A program made the translations under genes and the position numbers. The notes beneath the pieces are model-generated. The model did not search any database. It worked only from the letters and a program-made list of their open reading frames with translations, and had not been told where the DNA came from. Shown one piece after another: positions 28,248 to 30,789 of a DNA stretch of 30,789 nucleotides. Position 1 is the first letter of the stretch, and each line of letters opens with the position of its first letter. This stretch comes from Candidatus Saccharimonadota bacterium (GTDB taxonomy: Bacteria; Patescibacteriota; Saccharimonadia; Saccharimonadales; JACDFO01): positions 1-30,789 of the forward strand of contig JACDFO010000005.1 in assembly GCA_013815785.1 (NCBI GenBank), written 5' to 3'.

Positions 28248-28313
28248 GTGCACGTATACAAACCGGGGTCCCCACAAAACCTGTTTTGTGGGGTTTAGTT
28301 CCGCCACAGCGGC
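28248..28313 (-). pseudogene. 5' part of a degenerate, split tRNA-Leu
   Basis: 28299-28317 is identical over 19 bases to the 5' end of the intact tRNA with its flank (28215-28233). After the D-stem start, a hairpin of about 38 nt is inserted (CCCCACAAAAC 28270-28280 with GTTTTGTGGGG 28283-28293), then tRNA sequence resumes as GTATACGTGCAC. This piece ends at the base that adjoins the start of the other fragment. Confidence 0.7.
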
Positions 28314-28351
28314 TTCATTTGAAACAGATAGCTAAGACTGTCACATTATAT

Positions 28352-28357
28352 TATACT
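28352..28357 (+). promoter_or_regulatory. -10 box of the sortase gene
   Basis: TATACT, with an overlapping TATATT five bases upstream. It predicts a leader of about 20 nt that can fold CTGTT/AACAG. No clear -35. Confidence 0.35.
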
Positions 28358-28384
28358 TATATCTGTTAGAACAGCATTAGAATT

Positions 28385-29659
28385 ATGAGTACAGACGATA
28401 ATCCATTATTTGATCCCAGCAAATACAATATACCTACCAAACATGGCAAGGTTATTAAGCCTGTCCATGACAATATTGTTCCAGATCCGGTCTCAAAAAA
28501 AACGGGTGCGACAGAAGTTGTTTCGTTACTGCGCGGCAGAATTGACAAATTATATGCCAACGAACCGGACGCTCAAGAAGAGTTAGCGGAAGCAGAGGCG
28601 GCGGGTCGCAATCGGTCAAAACACCAGCAGTTCATGCACGAGATTAGTACGTCGGGCAAATCACTAGCAGAAATTCAGACCGCTTGGCACGCCTATTACC
28701 AGGAGTTGCCGAACGAAGAAAAACACCAAGTCTGGCAAGAATTCTATAGCGAACACGCCAAGGCTTCTCGACATGCCCAGGCGGCCGTGCATAAGCAAAA
28801 AACTCATAGCTCAGAATCCAATGTGTCTCAGGCTAGTCATCATGCCGCAAAAGCTCAACCACTGAAGCGTAAAAACGACACCCGGACAGTCAGTGCTATT
28901 AAAACCGAGCTGCTACATAAGGTAATCACGCGCAGACCAACCAAACGCGGTCATGCCGGCCACTCATTGTTATTCGGACTAGGTATGGGTGGGTTAGTCG
29001 CGGCTATCATGTTGTTTAGTTTTTTCAATGAACGTTTTGTTGCGCCATTTATAAGCCCCAGCAAGAGTGTCAGCAATACGCCAATTATTATTGACCCAGC
29101 TAGCACTGCTGTTGGGCCGGAGTCCAAGATTATAATTCCTAAGATTAACGTAGAGATACCGGTGGTTTTTGACGAAGAATCAACAGAAGAAGCAGCCGTA
29201 CAGAATGCCCTAGAGGAAGGCGTGATTCACTATGGCACCACCAGTAATCCTGGCGAACAAGGCAATGGAGCGATATTCGGACATTCAAGCAACAATATTC
29301 TGAACAAGGGTAAATACAAATTTGCATTCGTACTATTAAAACGTCTAGAATCTGGTGATATTTTTTATGTGCAAACCGGTGGCAAAAGGTTCGCTTACCG
29401 CGTTTACAAAAAAACAGTCGTAACGCCGGAAGAAGTGTCTGTTTTAGGTACGCAAGATAAACCCTCTACCATGTCGCTCATTACATGCGACCCACCCGGT
29501 ACTAGCATAAATCGCCTAGTTGTTGTCGGCGAACAGATTAGTCCAGACCCAACCGTAAACGTCGCCAGCAGTGCCCAGCCTGGCGGTGTCGCACCAGCGC
29601 TATTGCCCAGTAACGCACCCAGCTTATGGAGCCGTTTTACTAGCTGGCTGAGTACCTAG
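28385..29659 (+). CDS. sortase with long cytoplasmic N-terminal extension
   Basis: The 424-residue protein has about 190 polar residues, one membrane helix (about 194-214) and a sortase domain (about 245-385). The catalytic histidine is H300 in AIFGHSSN, the cysteine C368 in SLITCDPPG and the arginine R377 in INRLVVVGE. Class E/D-like sortases anchor surface proteins or build pili. A membrane helix ahead of the catalytic domain places the enzyme outside the cell. The N-terminal extension is unusually long and rich in Ala/Glu/His/Lys helices, without a recognised domain. The following gene encodes a surface protein that may be its substrate. Confidence 0.85.
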   Translation: MSTDDNPLFDPSKYNIPTKHGKVIKPVHDNIVPDPVSKKTGATEVVSLLRGRIDKLYANEPDAQEELAEAEAAGRNRSKHQQFMHEISTSGKSLAEIQTAWHAYYQELPNEEKHQVWQEFYSEHAKASRHAQAAVHKQKTHSSESNVSQASHHAAKAQPLKRKNDTRTVSAIKTELLHKVITRRPTKRGHAGHSLLFGLGMGGLVAAIMLFSFFNERFVAPFISPSKSVSNTPIIIDPASTAVGPESKIIIPKINVEIPVVFDEESTEEAAVQNALEEGVIHYGTTSNPGEQGNGAIFGHSSNNILNKGKYKFAFVLLKRLESGDIFYVQTGGKRFAYRVYKKTVVTPEEVSVLGTQDKPSTMSLITCDPPGTSINRLVVVGEQISPDPTVNVASSAQPGGVAPALLPSNAPSLWSRFTSWLST

Positions 29660-29687
29660 GTTTTTTCTCCTGAGCTAAGAGGTGCTT

Positions 29688-30789
29688 ATGGTATTATTGA
29701 ATGAAGTGAAACAGGGAAAAAAATCGTTTACTAAGCACAGGATTAAAATTATTCGGGCGGCGTCACGGTCTGCCGTTTATTATTCCTTACAAAACCGCTA
29801 CCGACAGCGGCGACGGTTATTCATTGGCTTTGAAACGCTCAGTATAGTATCCGTCATCGTTCTCTCCATCTTCCTTCAAACCTATCTTCAGATTAGTCCT
29901 CCTACTTATACACTCAATGACCCGGTTTATAGTCTAGTCGGCGACAGCCGAGACGACACAGCTCAGTACCTGACCAAAGACGAAAAGACTGGTAAGTTCA
30001 GTTTTGCTTTGCCCAAAGCAGAGCAGGGCGAAGAAGCCAGTGCCCATACGGGTAGAATTGCTGATGCTTACCAAGCTTCCTTACCCCTAAAAGCCAGTGA
30101 GGGTGTGTCGTATACCGATACCAAGAGCAATATAGCGATAGGTCTTGTGCCGCAGTTTAAGACTGGTGAAGGCCGTAAGGTAGATGGTGACCATATAGTC
30201 TACCCAGCTGGTAGCAACAGTCAGCTAGTCTATACGCTTAAATACAACGGGCTGAAGGAAGACATCATCATCCATGAGCCAGTTACAGGTAGTGGAGCCT
30301 TAGAACACGGCTTTGAGCTAGTACTGCCTAGTGGGGTAGAAGCTCGACTGGACGACCAAGGCAATATTGGCATATACAGCAGTGACCCAACCTTGTTCGG
30401 CAACATCAGCTTTGGCAGCGATGAAGACCGGGCAAAGGTAGACAAAGCCCGTGAGAACGGAGATAAGACCAACCTAGTAGTAACCATCCCCAGCCCAATA
30501 GTCAAAGACGCTACCGGCCAGGAATACACCGACAAAGCTAGCTTTACACTTGGCGACAAACGAACCAAGCAGGCAACTGAAGCCAATACCCAAGACAACC
30601 TACCAGAAGAGGTCAAAGCACAGATGCAAACCAAAACTACCCAGAACGTCTATGACCTAACTATCCAAAGCAAAGATCTTAAAGAACTTAAATATCCTAT
30701 AAGTATTGACCCGACTATACAGACCAGTAGCGGGAGCGACTTTAATAAAGTCACCCAAGAGAACGGGGTAGAGGTAGACAATACTAATA
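29688..30789 (+). CDS. large membrane-anchored surface protein (partial, runs off the window)
   Basis: The frame is open for 367 codons to the window end without a stop. A basic cytoplasmic start of about 45 residues precedes a membrane helix (about 46-66, FIGFETLSIVSVIVLSIFLQ), then a long extracellular region of beta-type sequence with repeated short motifs such as GLVPQF, LVYTLKYNG, FELVLPSG and YPISIDPTI, typical of large adhesin or repeat proteins. Shine-Dalgarno AAGAGGTG lies 3 nt before the ATG. It starts 28 nt after the sortase stop, suggesting an enzyme-substrate operon. No C-terminal sorting signal can be checked because the gene is cut. Confidence 0.75.
   Translation, partial: MVLLNEVKQGKKSFTKHRIKIIRAASRSAVYYSLQNRYRQRRRLFIGFETLSIVSVIVLSIFLQTYLQISPPTYTLNDPVYSLVGDSRDDTAQYLTKDEKTGKFSFALPKAEQGEEASAHTGRIADAYQASLPLKASEGVSYTDTKSNIAIGLVPQFKTGEGRKVDGDHIVYPAGSNSQLVYTLKYNGLKEDIIIHEPVTGSGALEHGFELVLPSGVEARLDDQGNIGIYSSDPTLFGNISFGSDEDRAKVDKARENGDKTNLVVTIPSPIVKDATGQEYTDKASFTLGDKRTKQATEANTQDNLPEEVKAQMQTKTTQNVYDLTIQSKDLKELKYPISIDPTIQTSSGSDFNKVTQENGVEVDNTN

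Noticed and set aside
1..30789. CRISPR array, insertion sequence or prophage
   Set aside because: No regularly spaced repeats, transposase, integrase or phage structural genes are visible in either strand.
1..30789. Recoded TGA (as in SR1/Gracilibacteria)
   Set aside because: Well-conserved genes contain no in-frame TGA and several genes end in TGA, for example in the 4-nt ATGA overlaps.

Overview
The window looks like a chromosomal segment of a Candidatus Saccharibacteria (TM7/Patescibacteria) genome. This is an inference from style, not a database match. The signs are the gene set (SmpB, a surface LysM-CHAP hydrolase, a pilin with a class III-type leader, a sortase beside a surface protein, many short hypotheticals), ordinary use of TGA as stop, and many genes that appear to be transcribed from an extended -10 (TGnTATAAT) 6-9 nt before the ATG, that is, as leaderless mRNAs.

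Layout. (1) 78-919: smpB, a duplicated remnant of an smpB tail, then tRNA-Asn(GUU) behind its own promoter and a structured leader. (2) About 920-9366: an accessory region anchored at the 3' end of tRNA-Asn. Copies of the tRNA 3' end (core GGAGCCAAG), usually preceded by GTACGTCCACTA-like sequence, recur between small unrelated genes. Most copies are followed by a Rho-independent terminator, an extended -10 and a leaderless gene, so the region reads as a tandem cassette array. Cargo includes two START/AHSA1-like proteins, a YdeI/OmdA-like protein, a 2H phosphoesterase, a possible ParS-like antitoxin domain, unknown proteins, and a 3.5-kb DNA-modification block: a PD-(D/E)XK nuclease, a tRNA-guanine-transglycosylase-like protein and two beta-class DNA methyltransferases. 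No recombinase lies inside the window. (3) 9416-18498: envelope functions, including a YqeG-like HAD phosphatase, a three-domain PAP2-kinase-LPG-synthase-TM fusion, an RND transporter, a LysM-CHAP hydrolase, an SGNH hydrolase coupled to a glycosidase, and a secreted CAP protein. (4) 18551-20501: a large hairpin and a cluster of very small stress-type genes (YtxH, GlsB/YeaQ and unknowns), two of which share a palindromic promoter. (5) 20500-24472: a MacB-like ABC exporter, tRNA-Ser(GGA), a type IV pilin and pyrH. (6) 24505-28050: exonuclease III, a NUDIX hydrolase and a HAD phosphatase in one overlapping operon, then an unknown gene and a diverged NAD(P)HX-dehydratase-like gene. (7) 28057-28313: an intact tRNA-Leu(CAA) sitting inside a second, degenerate tRNA-Leu that is split in two. 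(8) 28385-end: a sortase and the start of a large membrane-anchored surface protein.

The strongest leads are the tRNA-Asn cassette array, the nuclease/TGT-like/two-methyltransferase block, and the tRNA nested in a tRNA. All family calls are from motif reading by eye.
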